Shown: positions 35,925 to 44,767 of the stretch, piece by piece
How positions within the stretch are numbered: position 1 is the first letter of the stretch
Layout: every line of letters begins with the position of its first letter
Assembly: GCA_002362385.1 (NCBI GenBank)
Contig: DEUB01000046.1
Coordinates: 112,620 to 176,619, forward strand
Length of the DNA: 64,000 nt
Origin: Lachnospiraceae bacterium UBA3273
Lineage (GTDB): Bacteria; Bacillota; Clostridia; Lachnospirales; Lachnospiraceae
Reading direction: 5' to 3'
Made by a program: the position numbers and the translations under genes
The notes under the pieces: generated by a model
Database searches by the model: none
What the model was told of the DNA's origin: nothing
What the model saw: the letters and a program-made list of their open reading frames with translations, nothing else

Positions 35925-36124
35925 AATACGATATTGTGTTTACCTGACTTTTCAGCAATCTCCGGCTTTTACCGCACTTTAACACCCTTTTCAGGCACAA
36001 AAAAAGCAGCCAGGTTTTCCTTAACTGCTTTAACTTTTTCCCATAAGCTGCGCCGCTTACAGCCAAAAAATAATTTTATGAAATTATAAAAAAATGCTTG
36101 ACAAATAAAACTTAATATCGTATT
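35925..36124. promoter_or_regulatory. Inverted pair of AATACGATATT boxes around a terminator
   Basis: AATACGATATT at 35925-35935 recurs as its exact complement at 36114-36124, each followed by a GTTT two bases on. On the plus strand the second copy overlaps a consensus promoter (TTGACA 36098-36103, 17 bp, TATTTT 36121-36126). On the minus strand the first copy lies about 40 bp before the endolysin start. It may be an operator or a shared promoter element. Confidence 0.45.
35998..36031 (-). terminator. Terminator between the 147-residue gene and the endolysin operon
   Basis: A bulged 12-bp stem (AAAGCAGTTAAGG with CCTGGCTGCTTT on the minus strand), an AAAA loop and seven T form a good intrinsic terminator. 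It separates the gene at 36153-36596 from the endolysin operon, which must therefore have its own promoter. Confidence 0.75.
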
Positions 36125-36152
36125 TTGTTAACTCTCAAAACCGTATTATCTC

Positions 36153-36596
36153 TCAATCCGTTTCTGTTTTCTGCGCTTCAGCAGCCCCCCGGGCATCGCA
36201 TACATCCTGCCCGTTCAAACTGCCTGCCTCTCCCTGATGCGCTTCTAACAACGCCTTTCCTTCTTCACTGATTTCCACTGTATCCGCATCTTCGTTCTGA
36301 ATCTTCTCGATCCTCTCTTTTGTTTCTTCCCTTTCCTTCTTTCTCTTTTCGATGGCCTTTTCCCGCTCCGCCTTTTCTTTTTTCCTGGCTTCTTCAGCGT
36401 CCTCCTTCATACCTTCCATGGTTTCCTTGCGATAGCTCTCCGCCTTTTTTGTATATTCCCCCGCATAGCCCATGGCCCGCTCCATAGCGCCGGTATCTCC
36501 CTTTCTCCTTGCTTCCCGATACACTCTCATGGGAGTATTTACCATATTCATGTTGGTTTTCGCACCCACGATCCCTTCCATGGTTTTTGTATTCAT
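36153..36596 (-). CDS. Coiled-coil protein of unknown function (Lachnospiraceae-type)
   Basis: This 147-residue soluble protein has an N-terminal motif ARRKGDTGAMERAMGYAGE. A long Lys/Glu coiled coil spans residues about 40-100, and a conserved-looking tail follows (DTVEISEEGKALLEA). I have seen similar small proteins in related clostridia without function. GGAGG precedes ATG 36596 and a TATAAT lies immediately before it. It is divergent from the WYL regulator. Confidence 0.65.
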   Translation of the reverse strand: MNTKTMEGIVGAKTNMNMVNTPMRVYREARRKGDTGAMERAMGYAGEYTKKAESYRKETMEGMKEDAEEARKKEKAEREKAIEKRKKEREETKERIEKIQNEDADTVEISEEGKALLEAHQGEAGSLNGQDVCDARGAAEAQKTETD

Positions 36597-36794
36597 AAAA
36601 TGACCTCCTTTTCATTATAAACCGCAATACTGTCTAAAACAGCTCTCATTCCCTATTTCGTCATAACCGTACGCACTTATTAGCCAATGATCATAAAAGG
36701 TCATTTTGCGGTTTTATACGGGCATAAATACCGCCTTGGAAATTAATTTCCGTGCCCCGTCCAAACACGACTTCCACATGTCATGTTTTTGTGG

Positions 36795-36864
36795 TAAAAT
36801 AACTGTGGGTACAATTAACAATACGGATATTGCAGACATTACCGACATGCGCAGGCAATATCCG
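36795..36864 (+). promoter_or_regulatory. Promoter and 10-bp inverted repeat before the WYL regulator
   Basis: A -10-like TAAAAT (36795-36800, extended by TGG) is followed by a perfect inverted repeat, CGGATATTGC (36824-36833) and GCAATATCCG (36855-36864), 29 bp before the start codon. It could be an autoregulatory operator or a 5'-UTR hairpin. The remainder of 36597-36794 shows only the divergent promoter of the 147-residue gene. Confidence 0.45.
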
Positions 36865-36892
36865 CTCCACTATATCAAAAGAGGACTTTTCC

Positions 36893-37828
36893 ATGAAGAT
36901 CGACCGCCTGATCGGCATTATCACAATTTTACTCCAAAAAGAAAAGGTAACCGCCCCTGAGCTTGCAAAGCGCTTTGAAGTATCAAGGCGGACCATCAGC
37001 AGGGACATCGAGGATATCTGCAAGGCAGGGATCCCCATTGTTACCACCCAGGGCAGCGGCGGCGGCATTTCCATTTCCGACGGCTATAAAATAGACAAAG
37101 CACTTTTTACCAACGATGAACTGCAGGCTGTCTTTTCAGGCTTACAGGGAATCGACAGCGTGTCGGAAACTTCATACCTTCCGAAAATGACCGAAAAGCT
37201 GTCGGATAAAAACAACTCCGTTGAAGCGGACGGCACGATCATGATCGACTTAGCTTCCCATTATCAAAAACCCTTAAGGGAAAAGATCGAACTGATCAAA
37301 ACCGCCATTCAAAACAAACAGCTTATCTCATTCCTGTACTATTACAAAAAAGGCGAAACAATGCGGCATATTGAACCGTACCGTCTGGTATTCAAATGGT
37401 CGTCCTGGTATGTTTTCGGGTATTGTCTCGACCGAAAAGACTACCGGCTTTTTAAACTGAACCGCTTATGGAATGTTACTCTCTCCCCTGATAAATTTAT
37501 TCCCCGAAAGATTCCCGTCCATAAGCTGCGGTTTGACGACTATTTCTCAACCGATACCATTCATTTAAAGGCGTTATTTCCCAAAAGCGAAAAATACCGT
37601 CTGATCGAAGAATACGGTATTGACTGTTTTCAAACAACAGACAGCGGGGAACTGCTTTTAGAACAGGACTTTGCCAGCTATGAGAACATGCGGGAATGGG
37701 TATTTGGCTTCGGGGACAAGGTTACCATTCTGGAACCCTGCAGGCTTTATGAAGACAGATTGCGGCAGGCAGAAAATATTCTGAAAAGCTACATATACGA
37801 AGATTCTCCCAAAAAAGAAAAAACATGA
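36893..37828 (+). CDS. WYL-domain transcriptional regulator
   Basis: This 311-residue protein has an N-terminal HTH_11 winged helix (TAPELAKRFEVSRRTISRDI). A WYL domain at about 135-215 (RHIEPYRLVFKWSSWYVFGYCLDRKDYRLFKL-type core) and a WCX C-terminal part follow. Such proteins bind DNA and sense nucleotides or stress. I chose ATG 36893 with AGAGGA upstream. The small DUF3795 gene follows by 60 bp and may be co-transcribed. Confidence 0.9.
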   Translation: MKIDRLIGIITILLQKEKVTAPELAKRFEVSRRTISRDIEDICKAGIPIVTTQGSGGGISISDGYKIDKALFTNDELQAVFSGLQGIDSVSETSYLPKMTEKLSDKNNSVEADGTIMIDLASHYQKPLREKIELIKTAIQNKQLISFLYYYKKGETMRHIEPYRLVFKWSSWYVFGYCLDRKDYRLFKLNRLWNVTLSPDKFIPRKIPVHKLRFDDYFSTDTIHLKALFPKSEKYRLIEEYGIDCFQTTDSGELLLEQDFASYENMREWVFGFGDKVTILEPCRLYEDRLRQAENILKSYIYEDSPKKEKT

Positions 37829-37888
37829 CATACAGTTGTCGCGTTCCCTGTGCTATGCTTTATCCAAAATATACAGGAGGTAACCATT

Positions 37889-38149
37889 ATGGTCGAATCG
37901 AGATGCGGATTACTGTGCAGCCAGTGCAGTTTCCGGGAATCAATGGGCTGCCAGGGCTGTGTGAACATTGAGAAGCCCTTTTGGGGAGACAGCTGCCCTG
38001 TTAAATCCTGTTGTGAGACAAAGGCGCAGAAGCATTGCGGGGACTGCGACAGCTTCGTCTGTTCTACACTGCATACTTTTGCCTTTGATATGGAGCAAAG
38101 CGATAACGGCGCCAGGATCGAACAGTGCAAGCAATGGCACGGGAAGTAA
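37889..38149 (+). CDS. Cys-rich DUF3795-like small protein
   Basis: This 86-residue protein has about 13 Cys, including CGLLCSQC, CQGC, SCCETK, HCGDC and VC. The N-terminal CGLLCxxC is typical of DUF3795 proteins, which probably bind metal and have no known role. ATG 37889 has a perfect AGGAGG. It follows the WYL regulator, which may control it. Its end faces the convergent kinase gene at 38159, with only 9 bp between stops. Confidence 0.8.
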   Translation: MVESRCGLLCSQCSFRESMGCQGCVNIEKPFWGDSCPVKSCCETKAQKHCGDCDSFVCSTLHTFAFDMEQSDNGARIEQCKQWHGK

Positions 38150-38158
38150 CGGTACGAA

Positions 38159-39574
38159 CTATTCTCTCTGTTCTATGGGAATCAGGACAGAGAGGATAAA
38201 TACCCCGTCTTTCCACTCGGTATTCACGATTCCGTTATACTTTTCTACCGTTTCTTTTATATTTAAAAGACCGATTCCGTAATGCTTTCTGTCCGTTTCC
38301 CCGCCGTCGGAAACGCTTTCTTCCTCTTCTCCCGCCTTTATCCCGGCGCTGTTTTTTACCTCAAAGAGAAAGTAATTCTTTACCCATCCCGTCTGTATGT
38401 GCAGGAATCTGTCCCTTTTGTTTCCTATACTTTTTATTTTCAGACTTTTATGATCCATCCCTTCATCATCCATTTTTTCACAGGCCTCAATGGCATTATC
38501 CAGCGCATTGCCTGCCAGGACGCAGAAATCAAATTCACTAAAGACGCTTTCCCTCCATGGTTGCATGTCGCATTGCCAGTCTACGTTCTTTTCCTCCGCC
38601 CGTTTCCGTTTCTCATAAAGAAGAGCGTCCACCGCCTTATTGCCCGTTACCTCTTCTACCCCTTTTATCCCACCTGTTTCGGCAATCCTGTCAAGATATT
38701 CCTTCATTTTCTCTAGGTTACCATCTGCTAACAGTCCCTGAAGGCTGATGATATGGTTTTTCATATCATGCCTGATTTTGTCCATCCGCTCATTCTGCTC
38801 CTTAAGTCCCTTAAGATATACGACCTGCAGACGGTACTGCTCCTTTTTCTGCCACTCCCTGTAAACTCTGTCCATGCCCCGGACATAAAATCCTGCTGCG
38901 AGCATTCCCAACAAGGTCAGGACGCATACCGCCCCGTGGCTGAAAAGCTGGTTTTTATATAGTTCCGTTCTGTCCCCGTTCCAGAAGATAAATCCTTTTT
39001 CCACGCTCCAGTTATAGGCGTCGATGACCAGTATCATTAGAAGTAAGGGGCCTGCGCTCAACCAATACCATCTTCCCGTTTTTTCTTCAAAAAGACCGCA
39101 GCTTTTATGTGACAGAAAACACAGGATCGCAGCGGTAACCAGATAAGAGGGAACGGCGACCAGCGAGGCCTGCCATGGTTCAAGCATTTCAGACTGTTTC
39201 AATATCCCGTGCCGGATCATAAGCGACAGAATAGTCAGGAATGAAATACAGAAAACGGTAATCAGTTTTTCTGCCGTTATGAGGATTGCCGCCGCTAACA
39301 GTTTCTTTTCCCATGCTCCGGAAAACATCGATATTACCAGTCCGAAAATCAACAGATATTCTATCAGCCTGCACAGACTGCCGGGCATGTTTCCACTTTC
39401 ACAAAGGATTCCCATGACGGTCAATCCCGTAAAAAGAAAAAATGCAAAGAATCCCCGTTTTATCTTTGTACTTCTAAAATGCGCCTTTAAAAAACAGAGA
39501 AATCCTCCGGTAAGCGCACCATAACAAACGATGAAGACCGACAGGCCAAACAGCCAAAACATTTCCTCCTTCAT
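38159..39574 (-). CDS. AgrC-type sensor kinase with GHKL ATPase domain
   Basis: This 471-residue protein has six to seven membrane helices in residues about 5-240. A cytoplasmic kinase part follows, with phospho-acceptor His in KIRHDMKNHIISL and an ATPase domain of the GHKL type (GNALDNAIEAC, HYGIGLLNIKETVEKYNG). Family members sense peptides or membrane signals. It overlaps the LytTR regulator gene by 4 bp (ATGA). No agrB/agrD-like genes are nearby. Confidence 0.88.
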   Translation of the reverse strand: MKEEMFWLFGLSVFIVCYGALTGGFLCFLKAHFRSTKIKRGFFAFFLFTGLTVMGILCESGNMPGSLCRLIEYLLIFGLVISMFSGAWEKKLLAAAILITAEKLITVFCISFLTILSLMIRHGILKQSEMLEPWQASLVAVPSYLVTAAILCFLSHKSCGLFEEKTGRWYWLSAGPLLLMILVIDAYNWSVEKGFIFWNGDRTELYKNQLFSHGAVCVLTLLGMLAAGFYVRGMDRVYREWQKKEQYRLQVVYLKGLKEQNERMDKIRHDMKNHIISLQGLLADGNLEKMKEYLDRIAETGGIKGVEEVTGNKAVDALLYEKRKRAEEKNVDWQCDMQPWRESVFSEFDFCVLAGNALDNAIEACEKMDDEGMDHKSLKIKSIGNKRDRFLHIQTGWVKNYFLFEVKNSAGIKAGEEEESVSDGGETDRKHYGIGLLNIKETVEKYNGIVNTEWKDGVFILSVLIPIEQRE

Positions 39575-40287
39575 AATATGCCTCCGCTCTTTTTCATATA
39601 GGAAAGCAGCGCCTTGCAGAATTCTTCATATCTTCTTTTCGAAACAGGAATTTTTTCCCCGTTGTCTAAGACCGCTTCCTGCCTGTTATAGCCTTTTACA
39701 TATTTCAGATGCACCAGGTAACTTTTATGACACCTGAAAAATCCTTTTTCCCTGAGCTCTTCTTCCAAGATACTGATTTTCCCGTAATAATCGGAAATGC
39801 CGCCAATCTTGTGAATATCGATCAGCCTTCCCATGATCTCAAAGTAAAGAATATCCCGTAAAAATATTTTCTGCTTCTGTCTCCCCTTATTTACAAGGAT
39901 AAAATCAGGAGATGCCGCTTCCGTTTTTAAAAGGGCTTTTTTCAGTACCTGCTTAAGTTTCGCCGTTTCCACCGGCTTTACAAGATACCAGAAAGCTTCC
40001 ACATCATAAGCGTCAAAGACATATTCCCTGCTGGCGGATATAAAGACCAAAAGCCTGCAGGAAGCCTTCTTTCGTATCCGCTTTGCAGTTTTCATGCCGT
40101 CTAACCCATCCATCATAATATCCAGAAAAACAATATCAAAGTCTTCCTCCGACTGTAATAGTTCCTCCCCGCTGTTAAACTGGCGCAAAAAACAGGGGAC
40201 TTTCATTTCCTCTAAAGTTCCCCTGATTTTTTCCGCCATGCCGGCACATTCTATTATTTCATCATCACAAACCGCTATGGAAAGCAT
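39571..40287 (-). CDS. LytTR-family response regulator
   Basis: This 238-residue protein has a receiver with acidic AVCDDE, phospho-acceptor Asp in DIVFLDIMMDGLDG and Lys in YLVKPVE. A LytTR DNA-binding domain (ILYFEIMGRLIDIH, FFRCHKSYLVHLKYV) follows. It is the cognate partner of the GHKL kinase that overlaps its end. ATG 40287 is preferred over a GTG four codons earlier because GGCGG is better spaced. Confidence 0.9.
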   Translation of the reverse strand: MLSIAVCDDEIIECAGMAEKIRGTLEEMKVPCFLRQFNSGEELLQSEEDFDIVFLDIMMDGLDGMKTAKRIRKKASCRLLVFISASREYVFDAYDVEAFWYLVKPVETAKLKQVLKKALLKTEAASPDFILVNKGRQKQKIFLRDILYFEIMGRLIDIHKIGGISDYYGKISILEEELREKGFFRCHKSYLVHLKYVKGYNRQEAVLDNGEKIPVSKRRYEEFCKALLSYMKKSGGIL

Positions 40288-40447
40288 TTTATCAAACACC
40301 CGCCGTTATCAAACTTTCTGTTCATTTGTTTCCGGTAATCCCCAAAATGTATCTGCAGATCCTTTTTATTTATATTATATCGGCATAAATTTAAGAAATC
40401 GTTTGTTTCATGTCCCAAACGGACCGTTTAAGGCCATGAGCGGTCCA

Positions 40448-41263
40448 TTATCCCAACGCCACATCCAGCGCCATCATTACCGAAAATCCCAGAGCAAAGA
40501 AAACCGTACCCAGATTGGAGTGATCCCCTTCCGACATTTCCGGGATCAGTTCCTCCACCACCACATAGATCATGGCGCCTGCCGCAAAGCTTAAAAGATA
40601 CGGCAGAAGGGGAACCACAACCCCCGCCGCCAAAATCGTCAACGCCGCCCCCACCGGCTCCACCACGCCGGAAAGCACGCCATAAAGAAGGGCCCTCCCT
40701 TTGCCGACGCCCTCCGAGCGCAAAGGCATGGAAATAATGGCTCCCTCCGGGAAATTCTGTATGGCAATGCCAAGGGAAAGGGCCAGAGCCCCCATGGCGG
40801 TAATCCCCGCCTCCCCCGACATCCATCCGGCATAGACCACGCCTACAGCCATGCCCTCCGGCAGATTGTGAAGCGTTACCGCAAGCACCAGCATGGTCGT
40901 CTTTTTCAGACTGCTTTTGGGCCCCTCCGCTTTACTGCTGTTCATGTGAAGATGGGGAACCGCCCGGTCCAAGACCAACAAAAACAAGATCCCCAGCCAG
41001 AAGCCGGAAACCGCCGGGACAAAGGACCAGGCTCCCATTTTTTCCGAATACTCCATGGCAGGGATCAGCAGGCTCCAGATGGAAGCCGCCACCATGACCC
41101 CCGCCGCAAATCCGGTCAGCGCCCTCTGCACCAAAGGATTCAGCTTATTTTTCATAAAAAGCACACAGGCAGAACCAAGTCCTGTTCCAAGGAATGGTAT
41201 CAAAATGCCTTGTAATACCCGCATATACATATCATTATTCATCCTTTCTTCATTTTCCGGCAT
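40448..41263 (-). CDS. ZIP-family divalent metal transporter
   Basis: This 271-residue protein has eight predicted membrane helices. The paired metal-site motifs of ZIP transporters are present: HNLPEG in helix IV and NFPEGA in helix V, plus a His-containing loop (VPHLHMNS). It probably imports zinc, iron or manganese. ATG 41263 overlaps the permease stop as TAATG; a second candidate is ATG 41242. A weak hairpin follows the stop (GGACCG with CGGTCC). Confidence 0.88.
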   Translation of the reverse strand: MPENEERMNNDMYMRVLQGILIPFLGTGLGSACVLFMKNKLNPLVQRALTGFAAGVMVAASIWSLLIPAMEYSEKMGAWSFVPAVSGFWLGILFLLVLDRAVPHLHMNSSKAEGPKSSLKKTTMLVLAVTLHNLPEGMAVGVVYAGWMSGEAGITAMGALALSLGIAIQNFPEGAIISMPLRSEGVGKGRALLYGVLSGVVEPVGAALTILAAGVVVPLLPYLLSFAAGAMIYVVVEELIPEMSEGDHSNLGTVFFALGFSVMMALDVALG

Positions 41264-43812
41264 TATTCCCGGTTCTTTAATACCTCCGCCGGAAGGATTT
41301 TGTTGATCCGCCTCATCAGAAACGGAGTCACAACCAGATACAACACAATAATCGCTCCAAACAACGCAATATACATCCACCAGTCAAAGCTTAAATTTAC
41401 TCCAACAGCCACATTCGATACCATATAGGGATATGCAGCATCCATCAGGACCTTTGAAACAGGGATTCCGATCAAGGCGCTTATTGCCACAACCAACAGC
41501 TGCCCGTTAAGATAAAGCTTCCTGATCTCCTTCTTCCGGTATCCGAAAATTTTCATCATGGATATAGATGTTTGAGAACGGTCGATCATAACCTTTAACA
41601 TCAGATACATGACTACAATGAAGATCAGGGCTGAAGCTATGGAAAGCGTGGAAATCATAGGCCACATCAGTTCCACAAACACCTCCGTGCTCTTTTCCAG
41701 CTCCGCTTTGGAAACAGTGGCATACAGTCTGCCTGATTCTATGGAAAGAGCGCGATCCGAAAAGACAATATTGTAGTAATCCTCATCTTCTCCCATAAGC
41801 TTTCGCATGCTGTCAATGTCCATAAAGACAAAGAAGCTGGCGGAATAAGGCGCAATGCCGTCTACTGTAAAGGCGTAATTTTTATCGTTTTCTTCATCCT
41901 TTAAAATCAGTTCATCCCCGGTTCCAATATGATATTTCCTCGCTACGGCGGATGAAATGACCACCCGGTTCTGTCCTTTTTTTACCTCTGCATCAAAATA
42001 CGGATTATCCTCTTCTATTCCCAACAGGGTTACGTCGAGATTGTAACCGAACACCTCTTTTTTCAAGGTAACGCCATAAGCCGGTTCGCCGCCTTTTGGC
42101 ACAGCTTCATCGGGATATTTATAAGTATACATATATTCATATTTTATATCCGCCTTCGTTTCCTCTTCGATGTGCCGGCAGAGTACATAGCAGTTTAAGC
42201 AGAGCATACAGATCAGCAGGGAAAAGAACATGCCGAAAAAAACAGTAAGAGCGGTACGCTTTTCCCGTAAAAACTGCCTGATCCGAAAGATTCTGATAAA
42301 ATTGCCGCCTTTTAACCGGATATTTTTCACATTTGTTACCTTCTGCTCATTACGGATCAGCACGAGCGCCGGTTTTTTCAGCTTTTTCCGGATAATACAG
42401 AAATTGGTAACAGCCGCCACAACAGGGGGCATCACGATCCCGTAAACAAGCAGATATGCTTTATAAACAACTTTTAAATCGGGAATGGAAAAATAATTGT
42501 AACAATCCTGCATCTGGATTCTTACCCCATAACTGCTGTAGCCGATGAGCGTACCGATGACGCCTGCTATAAAGGTTACCGCTGCAGGCAGTATCAGATA
42601 ATGCAAAAGCAGTTCCCTTCTTTTTACGCCCAGGGCATATAAAGTTCCGATAACCCCCGATTCCTTTTCAATCGTATGCACCACAAAAACAGAAATAACA
42701 TAGGCAATGAGAACGATTAAGAGCACGCCCGCAAAAAGTCCTACGGATTTGTTAATAGCCACGTCGTCTCCCGCGCCGCCTATGCGCATATTGTCCTCTG
42801 CCGTTAAAACCCCAGTCAGTTTGGAAAGCTCCAAATCAAAATTATCATCAATAAAGGTTTCTGTCTCGTCTGAAAATTCGGAAATACCGTCCGCTAACTC
42901 CTCTGCGCCTACGGCAGCTTTTGAAACGCCGCCGGCATAGTCGTCCAGACTGTTTCCGAAAAATCCCGATTCCTGCATCCTGCCCATTGCGGATTCCAGT
43001 TCAGAAACGCCGTCCGAAAGTTCTTCCGCCCCTTCCCGAAGGTCCGAAAGCGCCTCCTTGAAATCCTTAACTTTCCCCCCTCTTTTATCCCAGTATTCCC
43101 GGAAATAGTCATCCTCGATCTCCTCTGCGGATATGGTAAAGTCCTGCAGCATTTCCTTTAATTCCTTATCTGTCATGCTGCCATTCAAACAGTAAGCATA
43201 TACATACTCTTCAGATTGAAGGCCGGTATGTTCCCCCTTTAACATTTCATAATCCGATTCGGTCAAAAAAACAACTCCGAACAGGCTGCTGTCAATAGCG
43301 GGATCCGACAGACTGCGGTAAGGAGCCTCATAGTCCGGGGCCGTTCCGATACCGCATACTTCAAAGGAATGCCCGCCGATCTGCACCGTATCCCCTACTG
43401 CAATTCCCAATTCCTCGCTGCAGCGTTTTTCCAGGAGGATTTCTCCCTCCTTAACCGGGAGGCTTCCCAGATCGGCCTGGGGGCGGTCAATATCCTGCCT
43501 CATTTTAAATGCGCGCAGCACCGTATCATTATAAGCTATGTAGTCCAGATAAAAATGCTCCTCTATAGAAACTCCTTTACCCTCGACCTTTTGTATCTCT
43601 TCGTCAGTCAGCGGTAAGAATAGGCTAAACTGTCCATCCTCAACCGCCTGCTCTTTCCCTGCAGCCTCCGTTCCCGTCACGATCGTTTCCGCAGCGGCGA
43701 CCACGCTGATCACAAGATACATGCCAAGAACTATCATCAGGCCAAGGGCGATATACCGGAACAGATTTTCCCTAAGATCCCGGAGGATCCGTTTTCTCAA
43801 AATTTTCTGCAT
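41263..43812 (-). CDS. FtsX/MacB-type ABC transporter permease
   Basis: This 849-residue protein starts with an N-terminal helix at about 18-42. A large extracytoplasmic domain with a coiled-coil region (residues about 255-330) follows, then two FtsX domains of three and four helices around 365-470 and 715-835. The second extracytoplasmic domain is at about 520-700. It belongs to the two-FtsX-domain permeases and works with the ATPase 2 bp upstream. The substrate is probably a lipid or peptide at the outer membrane face. Confidence 0.88.
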   Translation of the reverse strand: MQKILRKRILRDLRENLFRYIALGLMIVLGMYLVISVVAAAETIVTGTEAAGKEQAVEDGQFSLFLPLTDEEIQKVEGKGVSIEEHFYLDYIAYNDTVLRAFKMRQDIDRPQADLGSLPVKEGEILLEKRCSEELGIAVGDTVQIGGHSFEVCGIGTAPDYEAPYRSLSDPAIDSSLFGVVFLTESDYEMLKGEHTGLQSEEYVYAYCLNGSMTDKELKEMLQDFTISAEEIEDDYFREYWDKRGGKVKDFKEALSDLREGAEELSDGVSELESAMGRMQESGFFGNSLDDYAGGVSKAAVGAEELADGISEFSDETETFIDDNFDLELSKLTGVLTAEDNMRIGGAGDDVAINKSVGLFAGVLLIVLIAYVISVFVVHTIEKESGVIGTLYALGVKRRELLLHYLILPAAVTFIAGVIGTLIGYSSYGVRIQMQDCYNYFSIPDLKVVYKAYLLVYGIVMPPVVAAVTNFCIIRKKLKKPALVLIRNEQKVTNVKNIRLKGGNFIRIFRIRQFLREKRTALTVFFGMFFSLLICMLCLNCYVLCRHIEEETKADIKYEYMYTYKYPDEAVPKGGEPAYGVTLKKEVFGYNLDVTLLGIEEDNPYFDAEVKKGQNRVVISSAVARKYHIGTGDELILKDEENDKNYAFTVDGIAPYSASFFVFMDIDSMRKLMGEDEDYYNIVFSDRALSIESGRLYATVSKAELEKSTEVFVELMWPMISTLSIASALIFIVVMYLMLKVMIDRSQTSISMMKIFGYRKKEIRKLYLNGQLLVVAISALIGIPVSKVLMDAAYPYMVSNVAVGVNLSFDWWMYIALFGAIIVLYLVVTPFLMRRINKILPAEVLKNRE

Positions 43813-43814
43813 CC

Positions 43815-44516
43815 TTACAAATCCTCCAGCTCTGCCGCAGGCACCTTCTGCTCATTGCGGTAGTTTTTCTTTATCTGTCCGTCTTTTAAAAAGATTACCT
43901 GGTCCACCATGTTTTTGATGGAATTGTTGTGGGTAACGATCAGCATGGTCGTGCCATACTTTCTGTTTACCTCTTCAAGAAGTACTAAAATATCCCGCGA
44001 GGTCTTGGAATCCAGGGCCCCTGTAGGCTCGTCGCATAAAAGAAGCTTTGGATTTTTGATAAGCGCCCTTGCAATGGCGCATCTTTGCTGCTGCCCTCCG
44101 GAAAGCTGGGAAGGGAACTTATTCTGATGCTCTGTAAGCCCTAAAGTTTCCATCAGCTCATCTATATCCATGGAATGGTCGGAAAGGTATTCGCACACCT
44201 GAATGTTTTCCTTTATGGTCAGATTCGGCACAAGATTGTAAAACTGGAAAATAAATCCCAGATTTTCCCTCCTGTAATCGGACAGCTTTTCCTGGGACAG
44301 ACCGAAAATTTCCTTGCCGTCCACTTTAATGGAACCGGAATCCATCAGATCCAGCCCGCCGATACAGTTTAAAAGGGTGGATTTGCCGGAACCGCTGGTG
44401 CCCTGGATCACGCACATAACGCCTTTCTCCACCGACACGGTAACGCCCTTTAATACCTCTGCATAGCTTCCGCCTTCGCCATAGCTTTTCTTTAAGTTGC
44501 TCACTTCCAAATACAT
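43815..44516 (-). CDS. MacB/LolD-type ABC transporter ATPase
   Basis: This 233-residue protein has Walker A GTSGSGKSTLLN, Q-loop FIFQFYNLVP, signature LSGGQQQRCAIARAL, Walker B LLLCDEPTGALDS and H-loop VTHN. It drives the FtsX-type permease that follows. ATG 44516 follows AGGGAG. The gene lies downstream of the half-site arrays at 44662-44734, which probably control the operon (ATPase, permease, ZIP). Confidence 0.92.
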   Translation of the reverse strand: MYLEVSNLKKSYGEGGSYAEVLKGVTVSVEKGVMCVIQGTSGSGKSTLLNCIGGLDLMDSGSIKVDGKEIFGLSQEKLSDYRRENLGFIFQFYNLVPNLTIKENIQVCEYLSDHSMDIDELMETLGLTEHQNKFPSQLSGGQQQRCAIARALIKNPKLLLCDEPTGALDSKTSRDILVLLEEVNRKYGTTMLIVTHNNSIKNMVDQVIFLKDGQIKKNYRNEQKVPAAELEDL

Positions 44517-44632
44517 TGCTTTTTCTCCCTCAGTCCGTCTCTGATTTTACATGTTCTGCCGCATATGGCATTTCCTGCCGCCATACCGGATTTCCTCCGC
44601 CCTGTGATCTGCTAAAAATCCGTATTTATCCA

Positions 44633-44734
44633 ATTATACATAAAATCCAAATTCCCGCACAGCTAATTTGTATTAGCTGCACCTAACCACTTGTTTTAAA
44701 ATATGGCCACTAATTTTTGTTAGTAGCCACTAAC
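44633..44734 (-). promoter_or_regulatory. Promoter with two triple half-site operator arrays
   Basis: A TATAAT -10 box lies at 44633-44638 on the minus strand. Upstream of it are two arrays of alternating 6-bp half-sites at exact 10-bp periods. The first is GCTAAT 44662, ATTAGC 44672, CCTAAC 44682; the second is ACTAAT 44709, GTTAGT 44719, ACTAAC 44729. Each adjacent pair forms a 6-4-6 palindrome. The pattern suits a TetR- or MerR-like dimer binding in tandem. No regulator gene is adjacent. Confidence 0.6.
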
Positions 44735-44767
44735 CTATTTCAGTATACTCCTATCCATACGGAACTG

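Noticed and set aside
34738..36066. Prophage remnant around the endolysin
   Set aside because: No capsid, tail, terminase, portal, integrase or holin gene is present on either side; only the endolysin has phage-like domains.
38159..40287. Agr-like quorum-sensing locus
   Set aside because: Only the AgrC- and AgrA-like genes are present; no AgrB protease or peptide precursor lies nearby on either strand.
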